Shown: positions 8,357 to 17,341 of the stretch, one piece after another
How the letters are laid out: each line of letters starts with the position of its first letter
Position numbering within the stretch: the stretch's first letter is position 1
From: Micavibrio sp.
Lineage (GTDB): Bacteria; Patescibacteriota; Minisyncoccia; Moranbacterales; GCA-2747515
Assembly (NCBI GenBank): GCA_020718085.1
Contig: DYDB01000004.1
Location: 35,930-86,905 of the forward strand
DNA length: 50,976 nucleotides
Direction: 5' to 3'
The notes under the pieces: generated by a model
Seen by the model: only the letters and a program-made list of their open reading frames with translations
What the model was told of the DNA's origin: nothing
Database searches by the model: none
Made by a program: the position numbers and the translations under genes

Positions 8357-9013
8357 ATGATAAAAGCGGCGATATTTGACATGGATGGGCTTCTGATCGA
8401 TTCGGAACCGTTGTGGCATGAGGCAGAGGTGAAAGTATTTCACGAAGTTGGCATGTTAATTACGTCTGAAATGTGCACGCACACACAAGGCATGCGCATT
8501 GATCAGGTGGTGCATTATTGGAAAGAAAGATTTCCGGAATGTACTACGAGTGCGGACAAGATCGTGAAAGATATCATGCATTGCGTCATATCACTTGTAC
8601 AGGAAAAAGGTAAACCAAAAGACGGTATGTATGACATATTGAATTTCATGAGATCAAAAGAGATGAAACTGGCAATTGCCTCGTCTTCATATATGACGCT
8701 TATAAACGCCGTTGTAGAGAAGCTTAGTATTGCAACATATTTTGATGTGATTCATTCGGCGGAATCAGAAGAATATGGGAAGCCGCATCCCGGTGTGTAT
8801 ATCAATGCGGCGAGAAAGTTGAATGTAGATCCGGAACACTGCATGGCATTTGAAGATTCTTTAAATGGTGTGTTGGCCGCAAAGTCTGCGCGCATGACGT
8901 GTGTGTGCGTGCCAGACATTGCAATTAAAGGAAGTGCAAAATTGGCAATTGCGGATATTATACTTGAATCTCTTGAAAATTTTGGAGAGGATGTGTGGGA
9001 GTGTGTGAGGTGA
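8357..9013 (+). CDS. HAD-superfamily sugar-phosphatase/phosphomutase-like hydrolase
   Basis: A 218-aa HAD subfamily IA protein of the beta-phosphoglucomutase / 2-deoxyglucose-6-phosphatase group. The catalytic pair D8 and D10 sits in FDMDGLLIDSEPLW. The cap begins around residue 17. Motif II is the Ser/Thr of IASSS, motif III is the Lys of YGKPHPGVY, and motif IV is AFEDSLNGVLAAKSA. All catalytic positions are intact. The substrate is probably a sugar phosphate but cannot be named. No SD; the ATG follows an AT-rich leader. Confidence 0.88.
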   Translation: MIKAAIFDMDGLLIDSEPLWHEAEVKVFHEVGMLITSEMCTHTQGMRIDQVVHYWKERFPECTTSADKIVKDIMHCVISLVQEKGKPKDGMYDILNFMRSKEMKLAIASSSYMTLINAVVEKLSIATYFDVIHSAESEEYGKPHPGVYINAARKLNVDPEHCMAFEDSLNGVLAAKSARMTCVCVPDIAIKGSAKLAIADIILESLENFGEDVWECVR

Positions 9014-9026
9014 TCATATAAAAATG

Positions 9027-9035
9027 TGATATGAT
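9027..9035 (+). promoter_or_regulatory. extended -10 element before the 146-aa gene
   Basis: TGaTATGAT about 57 nt before the ATG at 9092, without a clear -35 box. Confidence 0.4.
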
Positions 9036-9091
9036 CTAGAAAAGCGCATGATTATTGTCCATGATAAAATAATTTTTTACGTGTAAATATT

Positions 9092-9532
9092 ATGACGGTC
9101 ATAGAAGAATTAAAAAAGATCGTTGCAGATATTCCATCTGTGATCAATGAGAAGGATGAAAAATACTCTTTTGAGATCTTGATTGCGGAAAGAAAAGCTT
9201 TTTTGTCCAAGAAAAAACTGATCTATTGTGCACAATTTCATGTACATGAACAGGAAAAAGAGGTGAAATTTACGGAAATGCTAAAAGAATCCGGCGTCGG
9301 CATGAATTCCGGCATAGGAGATGATGGTATTGGCACGGGCTTTGGATTTAAAACGGAGTCATATAATACGCTTTCCGGAGCAAGGGAAGGAAACATTGAA
9401 GAACAGTCAGATCTTTTTGGTAAAAAATACAATTACAATTTTGACTTTGGTAAGATTCGTAAGAGTTTTGAGAAAAAAACGGAAGAACTGGGATACAAGT
9501 TCTCTTATCAGATCACAAGTATGGGACTGTGA
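9092..9532 (+). CDS. Hypothetical protein, 146 aa
   Basis: I do not recognise this family. It is soluble, with no signal peptide or membrane helix. The N-terminal helix MTVIEELKKIVADIPSVI is followed by mixed strand/helix sequence, a Gly-rich stretch in the middle (about 70-90, GVGMNSGIGDDGIGTGFGF) and an aromatic/charged C-terminal part (YNYNFDFGKIRKSFEKKTEELGYKF). It has its own extended -10 and lies before the separately promoted RelA-like gene. The even charge distribution and good codon pattern support a real gene. Confidence 0.6.
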   Translation: MTVIEELKKIVADIPSVINEKDEKYSFEILIAERKAFLSKKKLIYCAQFHVHEQEKEVKFTEMLKESGVGMNSGIGDDGIGTGFGFKTESYNTLSGAREGNIEEQSDLFGKKYNYNFDFGKIRKSFEKKTEELGYKFSYQITSMGL

Positions 9533-9549
9533 AATTCTTGTCTAGTGTA

Positions 9550-9577
9550 TTGACTATTTATGTATGTATATTACAAT
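9550..9577 (+). promoter_or_regulatory. promoter of the RelA-like/PAS-GAF unit
   Basis: TTGACT (9550-9555), 16-bp spacer, TACAAT (9572-9577). The leader carries a 7-bp inverted repeat, ATGACCG (9580-9586) with CGGTCAT (9613-9619). Confidence 0.5.
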
Positions 9578-9654
9578 AGATGACCGCATGACTTTCATAA
9601 AACGTGTCGTAACGGTCATTCTATAAGTGTGGGGATATCATTTGAAACAAGCAA

Positions 9655-10590
9655 ATGAACACGCAAAATATCCAACAACAACCCATCACAAACCTTCTCG
9701 GAAACTTTTTTGATATTCGATTACATAAAGGTGGCTCTCAGCGAGAGGGCATTCTTAAAAGATATATGAAATTTGTAAATGATCCGGCGGCACATCTTGC
9801 CGCACTTGTGCAAGAGCCACTGAAAATAACAAAAAATGAAAATGCGATCAAGAGATTTTTTGGTGAAGATGTTCATGATCACATCGCAATATTGAATCGC
9901 ATTACCTCTGAAGATAGAAAAATTCTATATAACGCAAGTGCTTATCAAGATATGATCATGTTGTATTTGATCAACTTTGAACATGTGATATTTCACATGG
10001 ACTTGACCATGGCAGAAAAAAGTAAAAAATTAAAGAAAAAAATATATTTTGCAAATAAAACATTGCGTCTGTGCACAGCAGGCAGTATTGTATCAAATCT
10101 TGAAGATGAGTTTTTTGCGATCATGTATCCACGTCTTTTTGAAAAATATAGCGTTCTTTTTGATTCAAAACGTGAAGTATATTGTGACATAGAAAAAAGA
10201 GCAAAAAAAACATTGGGAAAATTGTTGTGTGAAGATCATGTGATCGCACGTGTGCAATCTCGCACAAAATCAATTGCCAGTATTCACAATAAGATCAAAA
10301 AGAAAAACATATTGCCATCCCAAGTGCTTGATCTTATCGGATTGCGAGTCCTTGTGCGCACAAAAGAAGATTGTTATCGTGCATTAGAAGTCATCCTTTC
10401 ACATTGGTCGACACATCATGCTCGCATAAAAGATTACATTGCAATCCCCAAAGAGAATGGGTATCAAAGCATTCATGTGACAGGTGAATTTGATGGAAAG
10501 TACGTAGAAATTCAAATACGAACTCATAACATGCATCACAAAGCGCAATATGGACAAGCGTCACATCGTGTTTACAAACGTAGCAGATAG
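9655..10590 (+). CDS. RelA/SpoT-family (p)ppGpp synthetase, short form
   Basis: A 311-aa protein whose C-terminal half (about 190-310) is a RelA/SpoT synthetase domain: RTKSIASIHNKI (GTP-site R..K..SI..K), LDLIGLRVLV with the metal-binding Asp, RIKDYIAIPKENGYQSIH, and VEIQIRTHNMHHKAQYG. The N-terminal part (about 40-180) resembles the helical region that is the HD hydrolase domain in long RSH proteins, but the HD..ED hydrolase motif is absent. It ends right after the synthetase domain (VYKRSR), so the TGS and ACT regulatory domains are missing. This predicts a hydrolase-dead alarmone synthetase, possibly controlled by the overlapping downstream sensor gene. No SD is seen. Confidence 0.85.
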   Translation: MNTQNIQQQPITNLLGNFFDIRLHKGGSQREGILKRYMKFVNDPAAHLAALVQEPLKITKNENAIKRFFGEDVHDHIAILNRITSEDRKILYNASAYQDMIMLYLINFEHVIFHMDLTMAEKSKKLKKKIYFANKTLRLCTAGSIVSNLEDEFFAIMYPRLFEKYSVLFDSKREVYCDIEKRAKKTLGKLLCEDHVIARVQSRTKSIASIHNKIKKKNILPSQVLDLIGLRVLVRTKEDCYRALEVILSHWSTHHARIKDYIAIPKENGYQSIHVTGEFDGKYVEIQIRTHNMHHKAQYGQASHRVYKRSR

Positions 10591-13303
10591 CAAGCATAAA
10601 AAATATAGCTATTTTACGGAGGATTTCATACATTCGGACCTGACAACGAATCACTTTCTTTCTTTGGCTGAGGCTATACGTGCCTCGGTTTGTTGTTGGT
10701 TGCCGGATACGACACTCACATTTGTCAATAAAAATTATGCAGAGCATCTTCATATACCAGCGCATGATCTTCTTGGTCGTGCATGGATCAATTTGATACC
10801 GGCACAGGAGAAAAAAAGAGTTAAAGAAATGCATCGAAAAATTTTGAATGATCCAAAAATTCATATACACGAACGTAAATACATTGATGCAAAAAACAAC
10901 GTGTGTCATATTGAATGGACGGATTATCCGGTAGTCGATAAGAAAGGAATAGTTATTGAATTTATGTCAATTGGCCGAGATGTGACAGAGCAAAAGAACA
11001 ATAAGGAGGCTCTTGTGGATAGCGAGAACCGCAACACGCAGATCATATCATCCATGCAAGAAGGTATGATCATGCAAGATGCACAAGGTATTATCACATA
11101 TGCAAATGACAGTTTTTTACATATATTCGGATGTGACAGGGAAAAAATTATTGGCAAATCAGTATATGAATCGTTGGATATTCACAAGAGTATTATCGAC
11201 ATGTTGATAAATCAAGCACAGCGACAGAAAAAAACACAGGGAAGATCACAAGAAGTTGTTCTACACAAAAAAAGTGGAATTACGCATGTACATGCATCCA
11301 TTGTGCCAATTATCGATCAAGGTGGTTCCTATAAGGGCGGGTTTGTGATCATTTCCGATATTTCTCAACAAAAAAAGACGGAAGAACGACTTAAAAAGAT
11401 CAATGAATGTTTGTTGAATCTCAGTGAAAATGCATCAAAAAATATTCAATATCTCACACGACTTTTTGGAGAGGTGATGAATTCAACTTGCGCACTTTAT
11501 AATCATCTTGATGAAGACGTTTTGTATTCATATGGCCAATGGCAAACACCACAAAACTATGTGGATAAGGATCGTGCCGAGGGACATATCTGTTACGATG
11601 TGATCAAAAAAGGAAGCGACCAACCGTATGTTGTTCGAAATCTTTCACAAACAGATTATTATCGTACAGATCCAAATGTTGCAAAATATAATTTGCAAAC
11701 ATATGTCGGACAAACTGTGAGATCGGGGTCCGTATCAGTTGGGGTATTATGTGCTGTTTTTCAAGAAGATTATGAGCCATCGCACGATGATCTAAAGGTG
11801 ATGGGAATTATTGCATCAGCAATCGGCAGTGAGGTGGAACGAAAAGAATCACAAAAAATGATCAAGAATAAAATGAAATTGCAAAACACAATTGCTCTTA
11901 TCTCATCGCGTTTTGTAGGAAATGTGGATTTTGATACTGCGGTAAATGTATCTTTGGCAGATATGGGCATGTTGAGTGGTGCGCGTCGGGCATACGTATT
12001 TCTTTTGAAAGATGAAAAACATATGTCAAATACACATGATTGGCGAGCGTCAAATGTTAAGTCGCGCAAACATATATTACAAAATCTACCAATAGAAAAA
12101 TTTCCGTGGTGGATGGGAAAGCTTAACGCGGGAGAGGTGATTGATATTAAAGATATTGCAGAACTTCGAGTCCCCGCCCCTTCGGAATATGAGCTTATTT
12201 CCAAAATAGGTGTTAAATCTTTACTTGCGTTTCCCATATTTGTAAATGGTCGCGTGGAAGGCTTTATGGGATTTGATAATGTTACTTCTGAGGGAAAGTG
12301 GAACGAAACTGACCTTTTGCTTTTGCGTGTGTGTGCAGAAATATTTGGTAATGCACTTGAAATTAAAAAGGCTTTGGAAAAAGTGCGCATTACGAAGAGA
12401 GAATGGGAGATCACCGTTGATTCTTTGCCACATATTGTGTGCTTGATCGATACACATGGAAAAATTGTGCGTGTAAACAAACCAATGGAGGATTGGGGTG
12501 TGAGCAATTTGCATGATGCGCATGGACAGGGGTTGCATGATGTTTTTCATCCACAATGCACGCAAAAAAAGTGTGATCTTGCGCATGAGATCGATCTTGT
12601 GTGGCACAAGGCATTAAATGGAACGCAAAGTGAACTTGTTCATAAAAGTGATTGGTTGCAAAAAACAATTTGTATAAAAATGTATCCGCATACAGATCAA
12701 TCATCTGAAAAAACAGAATATGCTGCAGTTGCGGTTGCATATGATATTACGGAGAAAATAAAGGCAAATCAAAAAATATTTGATATGTTCAAATATTTGG
12801 GACTCATCAATAGGAAAGTCTCAATCCTTCTCAATATGAGAAAAGGTGGTGCAAAAAAAGATGCACAAAATATTTATACACATGTCATACAATCCTCAAT
12901 GCAAATTGCAAATGCACATTTCTCACTGTTGTATGAATATGATCAGAAAGAACGGTCATTCGATCTTTTATCCTATGGGGGCATGCTCTCTCGTAGTGAT
13001 CAGAGACGTCTTGCGAAAATTAAATCGGATACCTACGGATTTATGCGGAAAATGATGCGCACGAAAAAAAGGGTGCAAGGAATCGCGTCAGATGATGCAT
13101 TTCGTGCATTTGTTCTTCACAACAAATTTAAAAAAACAACCCATGCACTTTTGGCGGTGCCTGTATTGTGTCAAGATTCCTTGAGAGGCATGTTGATCTT
13201 GGGATTCGGTAAAGAGCACGATCTGTCTACCCAGGAATTGGAGTTTTATGATCTTTTTGCGCTGCAAACATGTTTGATCATGATGAATATGGGGAAAAAA
13301 TAG
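10550..13303 (+). CDS. PAS-PAS-GAF-GAF-PAS-GAF sensor protein without output domain
   Basis: A 917-aa soluble multi-sensor protein. By eye: PAS about 38-150 (ends FMSIGRDVTEQ), PAS about 155-285 (GMIMQDAQGIITYANDSFLHIFG; ends FVIISDISQQ), GAF about 300-440, GAF about 455-615, PAS about 620-745 (DSLPHIVCLIDTHGKIVRVN), GAF about 765-915. I see no kinase, GGDEF, EAL, phosphatase or DNA-binding domain. Its ATG overlaps the RelA-like gene by 41 nt in another frame, implying translational coupling and a shared function. The next in-frame ATG would cut into PAS 1, so the overlapping start is kept. It may act through protein contacts on the synthetase; this is inference. Confidence 0.82.
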   Translation: MDKRHIVFTNVADSKHKKYSYFTEDFIHSDLTTNHFLSLAEAIRASVCCWLPDTTLTFVNKNYAEHLHIPAHDLLGRAWINLIPAQEKKRVKEMHRKILNDPKIHIHERKYIDAKNNVCHIEWTDYPVVDKKGIVIEFMSIGRDVTEQKNNKEALVDSENRNTQIISSMQEGMIMQDAQGIITYANDSFLHIFGCDREKIIGKSVYESLDIHKSIIDMLINQAQRQKKTQGRSQEVVLHKKSGITHVHASIVPIIDQGGSYKGGFVIISDISQQKKTEERLKKINECLLNLSENASKNIQYLTRLFGEVMNSTCALYNHLDEDVLYSYGQWQTPQNYVDKDRAEGHICYDVIKKGSDQPYVVRNLSQTDYYRTDPNVAKYNLQTYVGQTVRSGSVSVGVLCAVFQEDYEPSHDDLKVMGIIASAIGSEVERKESQKMIKNKMKLQNTIALISSRFVGNVDFDTAVNVSLADMGMLSGARRAYVFLLKDEKHMSNTHDWRASNVKSRKHILQNLPIEKFPWWMGKLNAGEVIDIKDIAELRVPAPSEYELISKIGVKSLLAFPIFVNGRVEGFMGFDNVTSEGKWNETDLLLLRVCAEIFGNALEIKKALEKVRITKREWEITVDSLPHIVCLIDTHGKIVRVNKPMEDWGVSNLHDAHGQGLHDVFHPQCTQKKCDLAHEIDLVWHKALNGTQSELVHKSDWLQKTICIKMYPHTDQSSEKTEYAAVAVAYDITEKIKANQKIFDMFKYLGLINRKVSILLNMRKGGAKKDAQNIYTHVIQSSMQIANAHFSLLYEYDQKERSFDLLSYGGMLSRSDQRRLAKIKSDTYGFMRKMMRTKKRVQGIASDDAFRAFVLHNKFKKTTHALLAVPVLCQDSLRGMLILGFGKEHDLSTQELEFYDLFALQTCLIMMNMGKK

Positions 13304-13410
13304 CAAGTGGTAAAACAGTTATTCTATATTTCTTCAAAAACATGAATTGTGTATCGTGAACAAAAAACTCAATACATTAAAACATGAATCATTTCGGGAA
13401 TCTGTGCAAG

Positions 13411-13557
13411 CTATTTTACTCGACTAAATCGTCTTTTTTGAGGAAGATGTGATGATTTTTTTGATGTAATGGCAAATGGATTTTTACTTCTCTGCGTATG
13501 ATGTAAAAAATCGTTTTGTGGAGCGTGTTTCTTAGCAGATTCTTTTTTTTGCGTCAT
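13411..13557 (-). CDS. Possible small basic protein, 48 aa
   Basis: An ATG-to-TAG frame within the otherwise unexplained 319-bp gap between two convergent genes. The product starts MTQKKESAKKHAPQND and ends LPQKRRFSRVK; it is very rich in Lys, Arg, His and Ser, with only two acidic residues. On the same strand a TATAAT lies about 19 nt before the ATG. The frame follows the ATP-grasp gene by 65 nt, so it could also be the tail of that operon. There is no clear SD. It is short and AT-rich, so chance cannot be excluded. The rest of the gap (13304-13410 and 13558-13622) shows nothing I can support. Confidence 0.4.
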   Translation of the reverse strand: MTQKKESAKKHAPQNDFLHHTQRSKNPFAITSKKSSHLPQKRRFSRVK

Positions 13558-13622
13558 ATTTTTTGATCAATTATGAATTATAAAAATAGCAATAAGTTTT
13601 TTTGTATGGGAATCGTCATGGG

Positions 13623-14528
13623 TCAGGAGAAGATGTTCTTGAAGAATTTTTTTGATGTAGAGGAATAGATATGAGAAGCAAGAAATGTATAAGCACCTTG
13701 CACCTCATGTGATTTTGCTGTGATGCCTGGAAATCGGTTAACTTCAAGAATGTATGGCAATCCAGTATTCTTATCTATGATAATATCTGTACGTGACCAT
13801 GATAATCCAAGAAGGTCACTTGCCGTAACCGCCATTTTTTTGATCTCTTCTGGTATATCGGCTATATCCACAAAACATTCTTGCGCGCCATTACATGCAT
13901 TATTTCTGAATTCTCCGCCGGCTGGATAACTTTTCTCTCCGGCAACAACCGTACCATTGGCCACCATAATACCCCAATCGTATTCATTGGGAATAAAACG
14001 TTGGAAAAGAAATCTTTTGCTTTTTGGAAGAAGTGTCATTTGCTCCAGAAGCTCTGTTTCAGATGAGACAAATGCAGAATGTTTGCCTTGACATCCCATG
14101 ACATCTTTGATGATCAGGGGAAAGCCGCATATTTCTTTTATGAGAGGCATTCTCTCTTCAATTTTTGCACGGTTGACAAAAACGGTATCCGGTGTTGGAA
14201 GTCCGTGGAGTGCAAATACTGTGTAATCAGTCACTTTTGAGGAGTTTTTTTCAACATATGAATGAGGCATTTTTGTATGATTGAGATAGAGGTTGACTGC
14301 GTATGCCAGATCTCGTTGACTCCACCCGGAACTTAACCATACAAAAGAAAATGAATTTACATCAATATCTTTATGTAGAATTTGCATAATTCCATTGTGT
14401 ATAGAGATGGCAATGTTCTTGTAATTTCCCTTGGTGAGTGTGATCGGAAAAGGAAATTTTTTTATTACCTGCTGAGTGTTTGGAACAGTCGGAAGACTGA
14501 GGAGTGTAAAAGGTTTTTTGGGCGTCAT
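13623..14528 (-). CDS. RimK-like ATP-grasp ligase
   Basis: A 301-aa ATP-grasp enzyme of the RimK / carboxylate-amine ligase group, which activates a carboxylate as acyl phosphate and joins it to an amine. Visible are the substrate/lid region PLIIKDVMGCQGKHSAFV (about 139-156, a Gly-rich loop), FLFQRFIPNEYDWGIMVANGTVVAGEK, EFRNNACNGAQ, and the metal-binding end SRTDIIIDKNTGLPYILEVNRFPGI. The substrate is unknown: RimK itself adds Glu to ribosomal protein S6, and relatives make peptide bonds in gamma-glutamyl or graspetide-type products. It has its own promoter. A small basic reading frame follows on the same strand. Confidence 0.82.
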   Translation of the reverse strand: MTPKKPFTLLSLPTVPNTQQVIKKFPFPITLTKGNYKNIAISIHNGIMQILHKDIDVNSFSFVWLSSGWSQRDLAYAVNLYLNHTKMPHSYVEKNSSKVTDYTVFALHGLPTPDTVFVNRAKIEERMPLIKEICGFPLIIKDVMGCQGKHSAFVSSETELLEQMTLLPKSKRFLFQRFIPNEYDWGIMVANGTVVAGEKSYPAGGEFRNNACNGAQECFVDIADIPEEIKKMAVTASDLLGLSWSRTDIIIDKNTGLPYILEVNRFPGITAKSHEVQGAYTFLASHIYSSTSKKFFKNIFS

Positions 14529-14644
14529 GTGTGTTGAGAGATCAAAAATTAGAAGACTTCTCGTTCATGAGCCTTTGAGATGTGCAATTGTTTGCGCACA
14601 GGAGAAAGGAAGGCATTAAGGGCCTACGGTGAAGAAATCAATTG

Positions 14645-14673
14645 ATTATAACATGATTCATGCGATTTGTACA
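14645..14673 (-). promoter_or_regulatory. promoter of the ATP-grasp gene
   Basis: Read on the minus strand: TGTACA, 17-bp spacer, TATAAT with an extended-10 TG. The leader to the ATG at 14528 is about 110 nt. Confidence 0.55.
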
Positions 14674-14692
14674 GAGTGTTGCCATCCCACGT

Positions 14693-15763
14693 TTAATGAG
14701 AGTGCTCTTTTGGTGTGTAAGCCAGCTGCTCTTCTGATACGTGAAATGTCTCAGAGATCAAATTTTTATATTGCATGATGTCCTCACCCATGAACACAAC
14801 GCGTGAACTGAGATCCTGATGATCGGGAATATGTGTGAATGTTGTTGAGCCAAATGCGTAGTTGATCACAAATGATGCTGTGCTGGAAATTTTTAGGATA
14901 CCCTTGATGCGATAGAAATTTTTCTTTGGAAATTTTTTTAGATCTTCTGCAATTTTCTGTTGGTTGAATGTGCCAGATGGCGTAATTTCGATGAGATCAA
15001 CCTCCATATCTTGATGATTATGCAAAAAATGAGCCTCTTCCTCAGTGACACTTTCTTGTGTGAGAAATAGTGTGCTATCCAAGCCAAAAACGATGTTTGG
15101 ATCAATGAATCCGCGATCCGTTTTGATCTTGGGTGTATCAAGATTGATCTCATATAGATCGTCGAGATGTGCATCAAGTGTATGTTCATCCATATCTTCG
15201 TGCTTGTTGATGAGGATGAGATCTGTATATTTTGCCTGCATTTTGAGTGCGTAGCTTTTGTTCACGTATCCATTGAAGTTGATTGCGTCAATAATGGTTA
15301 TTACGCCGTCAACCAACAGATGTGGATTTTTGCGGATCTCCCATACAATCGGTGCAGGTGCGGCAGAGCCGGATGTTTCGATCACAATACGATCTGGGCA
15401 AGAAAGAAGAATTTCTTCCAATGCGGCGTTGAGACTGCCAATCATATAATGACACAAACATCCTTTGAGAATTTCTTTTACAGTGGCAACATTTGTTTGG
15501 CGGGCCAGTTCAGAATCAACGGCGGTGTTACCAATCTCATTTTTGAGCCAAGCGATCTTGTAATTTTTGGGAACACTCTTGATGAGATTGGTGATGACAG
15601 TCGTTTTTCCCGCGCCAAGATAACCTGTAAAAAGTGTAACAGGGACAATTTTTCCTGTGTAGGAGGAAAGCACGGCTTCGGATGGGGGTGTGACAATAGA
15701 TTTTTTTTGAGCAAGTGCTGAAAGGGGAGCATCTTGGTCAAAAAATGGTGATGATGTGTTCAT
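14693..15763 (-). CDS. COG0523/CobW-type metal-chaperone GTPase
   Basis: A G3E-family P-loop GTPase (YjiA/CobW/ZNG1 group), about 356 aa from the ATG at 15763. An alternative ATG at 15820 would overlap the permease gene. Walker A is GYLGAGKTT at 47-55; WLKNEIGNTAVD, IVIETSGSAAP, ILINKHEDMD (NKxD-like) and a C-terminal CobW_C-like half (about 225-350) follow. The usual metal-binding CxCC motif is changed here to GCLCHY, keeping two Cys with a His in place of the third. It lies 22 nt after the ABC-2 permease gene and is probably the third gene of that operon. It likely handles a metal such as Zn or Co. Confidence 0.85.
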   Translation of the reverse strand: MNTSSPFFDQDAPLSALAQKKSIVTPPSEAVLSSYTGKIVPVTLFTGYLGAGKTTVITNLIKSVPKNYKIAWLKNEIGNTAVDSELARQTNVATVKEILKGCLCHYMIGSLNAALEEILLSCPDRIVIETSGSAAPAPIVWEIRKNPHLLVDGVITIIDAINFNGYVNKSYALKMQAKYTDLILINKHEDMDEHTLDAHLDDLYEINLDTPKIKTDRGFIDPNIVFGLDSTLFLTQESVTEEEAHFLHNHQDMEVDLIEITPSGTFNQQKIAEDLKKFPKKNFYRIKGILKISSTASFVINYAFGSTTFTHIPDHQDLSSRVVFMGEDIMQYKNLISETFHVSEEQLAYTPKEHSH

Positions 15764-15785
15764 ATAAAAAATGTAAAAAAATGAT

Positions 15786-16553
15786 TTATGCCTCGATCTT
15801 TGTAAAGAGGTGTGTGCCAACTAAAAGTATGATACTTACGAAGATGCAGAGGACCAAAAGGTCTGTGCCAAGTCCAAAATGTGTGACATGTGTCAATATG
15901 CCACGAATACCATCAACGCCATAAGACAGTGGATTTATAAAAGTTATTACTTGAATTGAATGAGGAAGATTATCTAGAGGAAAAAGTGCGCCAGAAAGAA
16001 AAAAGAGGGGCATGATCAAAAAATTGATTATCAAAGGAAATGCTTGCATATCCTCCATGCGTGAGGCGATTGCTGTGCCAAAAGCAGTAAATAATAATGC
16101 GATCATGATCATGAAAACAATGGCCAGTGGGGCAGTTATAAAATTTTCTGGCCTGAATCCTACAATGAGAGAAATGAAAAAAACTACGACACCTTGCAAT
16201 GTGGAAACTGTCGCACCACCAAGTGTTCTGCCAACCATGATCACCCAGCGTGGCACGGGTGCAACAAGTGTTTCTTTGAGAAAACCAAATTGTTTGTCAT
16301 AAATAACTTCAATACCTGTGAACATTGCTGTAAAGATGATGCTCATGGAAATAATGCCTGGGGCAATAAATTGAATATAATTTTCTCCACTTGCTTTTTG
16401 ATAGATGGGACCAAAACCAAATCCCAGTGCTACAAGAAATAATATCGGCTGTGCCAGTGATCCGATCATTCTTGCACGAGATCGGGAATATTTTTTTATT
16501 TGTCTGAGCCAGAGGATGTACATGACTCGCAGATATTTTTTTATTTTTTCCAT
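15786..16553 (-). CDS. ABC-2 type exporter permease (DrrB-like)
   Basis: A 255-aa integral membrane subunit with about six hydrophobic helices. The ABC-2 signature is present: PGIISMSIIFTAMFTGIEVIYDKQFGFLKETLVAPVPRW, given in parts as the helix around 70-85 and the coupling region FGFLKETLVAPVPR. The end FFLSGALFPLDNLP...INPLSYGVDGIRG is typical of the DrrB/NodJ group. Its start overlaps the ATPase gene by 13 nt, so the pair is translationally coupled and forms one transporter. The substrate may be a lipid, drug or polysaccharide; it cannot be told. Confidence 0.9.
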   Translation of the reverse strand: MEKIKKYLRVMYILWLRQIKKYSRSRARMIGSLAQPILFLVALGFGFGPIYQKASGENYIQFIAPGIISMSIIFTAMFTGIEVIYDKQFGFLKETLVAPVPRWVIMVGRTLGGATVSTLQGVVVFFISLIVGFRPENFITAPLAIVFMIMIALLFTAFGTAIASRMEDMQAFPLIINFLIMPLFFLSGALFPLDNLPHSIQVITFINPLSYGVDGIRGILTHVTHFGLGTDLLVLCIFVSIILLVGTHLFTKIEA

Positions 16554-17332
16554 ACACGTCGCATATTTCTTAAATGATCAATACCTGTAGCACTTTCTTC
16601 ACGCATATCTTTGCCAGTAAGAGCTAAGAATGCTTCTTCCAATGAATGCGAAGAGGTTTGATCTTTCAGTTCTTTTGGTGTGCCATCAGCAACGATCGTG
16701 CCATGATCAATGATCGCAATACGATCTGCCATACGATCTGCCTCTTCCATATAGTGTGTGCTAAAAAACACAGTAACACCTTCTTTCTGGTTCATGCTCT
16801 TGATATAGTCCCATAAATGATTACGTGTCTGGGGGTCAAGTCCCAAAGTGGGCTCGTCGAGAAAAATAATCGTGGGGTGATGGAGAAGTCCGCGAGCAAT
16901 TTCAAGACGCCTTTTCATACCACCTGAAAATTCTTTGACGAGGTCATTACGTCGCGACTCAAGTTCAACAATTTTAAGTAACTCATTGATCCTTTCGCGT
17001 CGCGTGTCTTTTGGTATGTCATAAAGTACGCCATGAAATTCCAAATTTTCATATGCAGTGAGATCATCGTCAGTACTGGGATCTTGAAAAATGATGCCAA
17101 AGGAGCGACGTACATCATGAGGTTGCGTTGTAGGATCAAATCCATTGATACGGATCGTGCCGTCAGTTGGCTGTAGAAGCGTGGTAAACATTTTGATAGT
17201 CGTTGTTTTACCAGCCCCATTTGGTCCGAGAAAGGCAAAAATCTCTCCCTTGTTCACATGAAAGGAAATATGATCAACAGCTGTGATATCGTCAAATTTT
17301 TTTACAAGCCCTCTTGCTTCAATGATTTTCAT
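16541..17332 (-). CDS. ABC-2 type exporter ATPase (DrrA-like)
   Basis: A 263-aa nucleotide-binding subunit. Walker A is GPNGAGKTTT near residue 38, the Q-loop is IFQDPSTDDDLTAYENL, the signature is FSGGMKRRLEIARG, Walker B is IIFLDEPTLGLDP, and the H-loop is FFSTHYMEEADRM. The C-terminal extension of about 40 residues (SLEEAFLALTGKDMREE) is typical of DrrA/CcmA-like exporters. It is the first gene of a three-gene minus-strand operon (ATPase, permease, COG0523 GTPase). The promoter lies so close that the mRNA would have almost no leader. Confidence 0.93.
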   Translation of the reverse strand: MKIIEARGLVKKFDDITAVDHISFHVNKGEIFAFLGPNGAGKTTTIKMFTTLLQPTDGTIRINGFDPTTQPHDVRRSFGIIFQDPSTDDDLTAYENLEFHGVLYDIPKDTRRERINELLKIVELESRRNDLVKEFSGGMKRRLEIARGLLHHPTIIFLDEPTLGLDPQTRNHLWDYIKSMNQKEGVTVFFSTHYMEEADRMADRIAIIDHGTIVADGTPKELKDQTSSHSLEEAFLALTGKDMREESATGIDHLRNMRRVWKK

Positions 17333-17341
17333 ATATCATGT

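Noticed and set aside
11770-12507. 245-codon minus-strand frame opposite the PAS/GAF gene
   Set aside because: It lies wholly within a clear sensor gene; the translated sequence is Ser/Ile-rich with no motif.
13411-14528. A graspetide-type RiPP cluster
   Set aside because: The peptide is basic and lacks a repeated acidic/Thr core, and there is no transporter or second ligase; kept only as a weak hypothesis.
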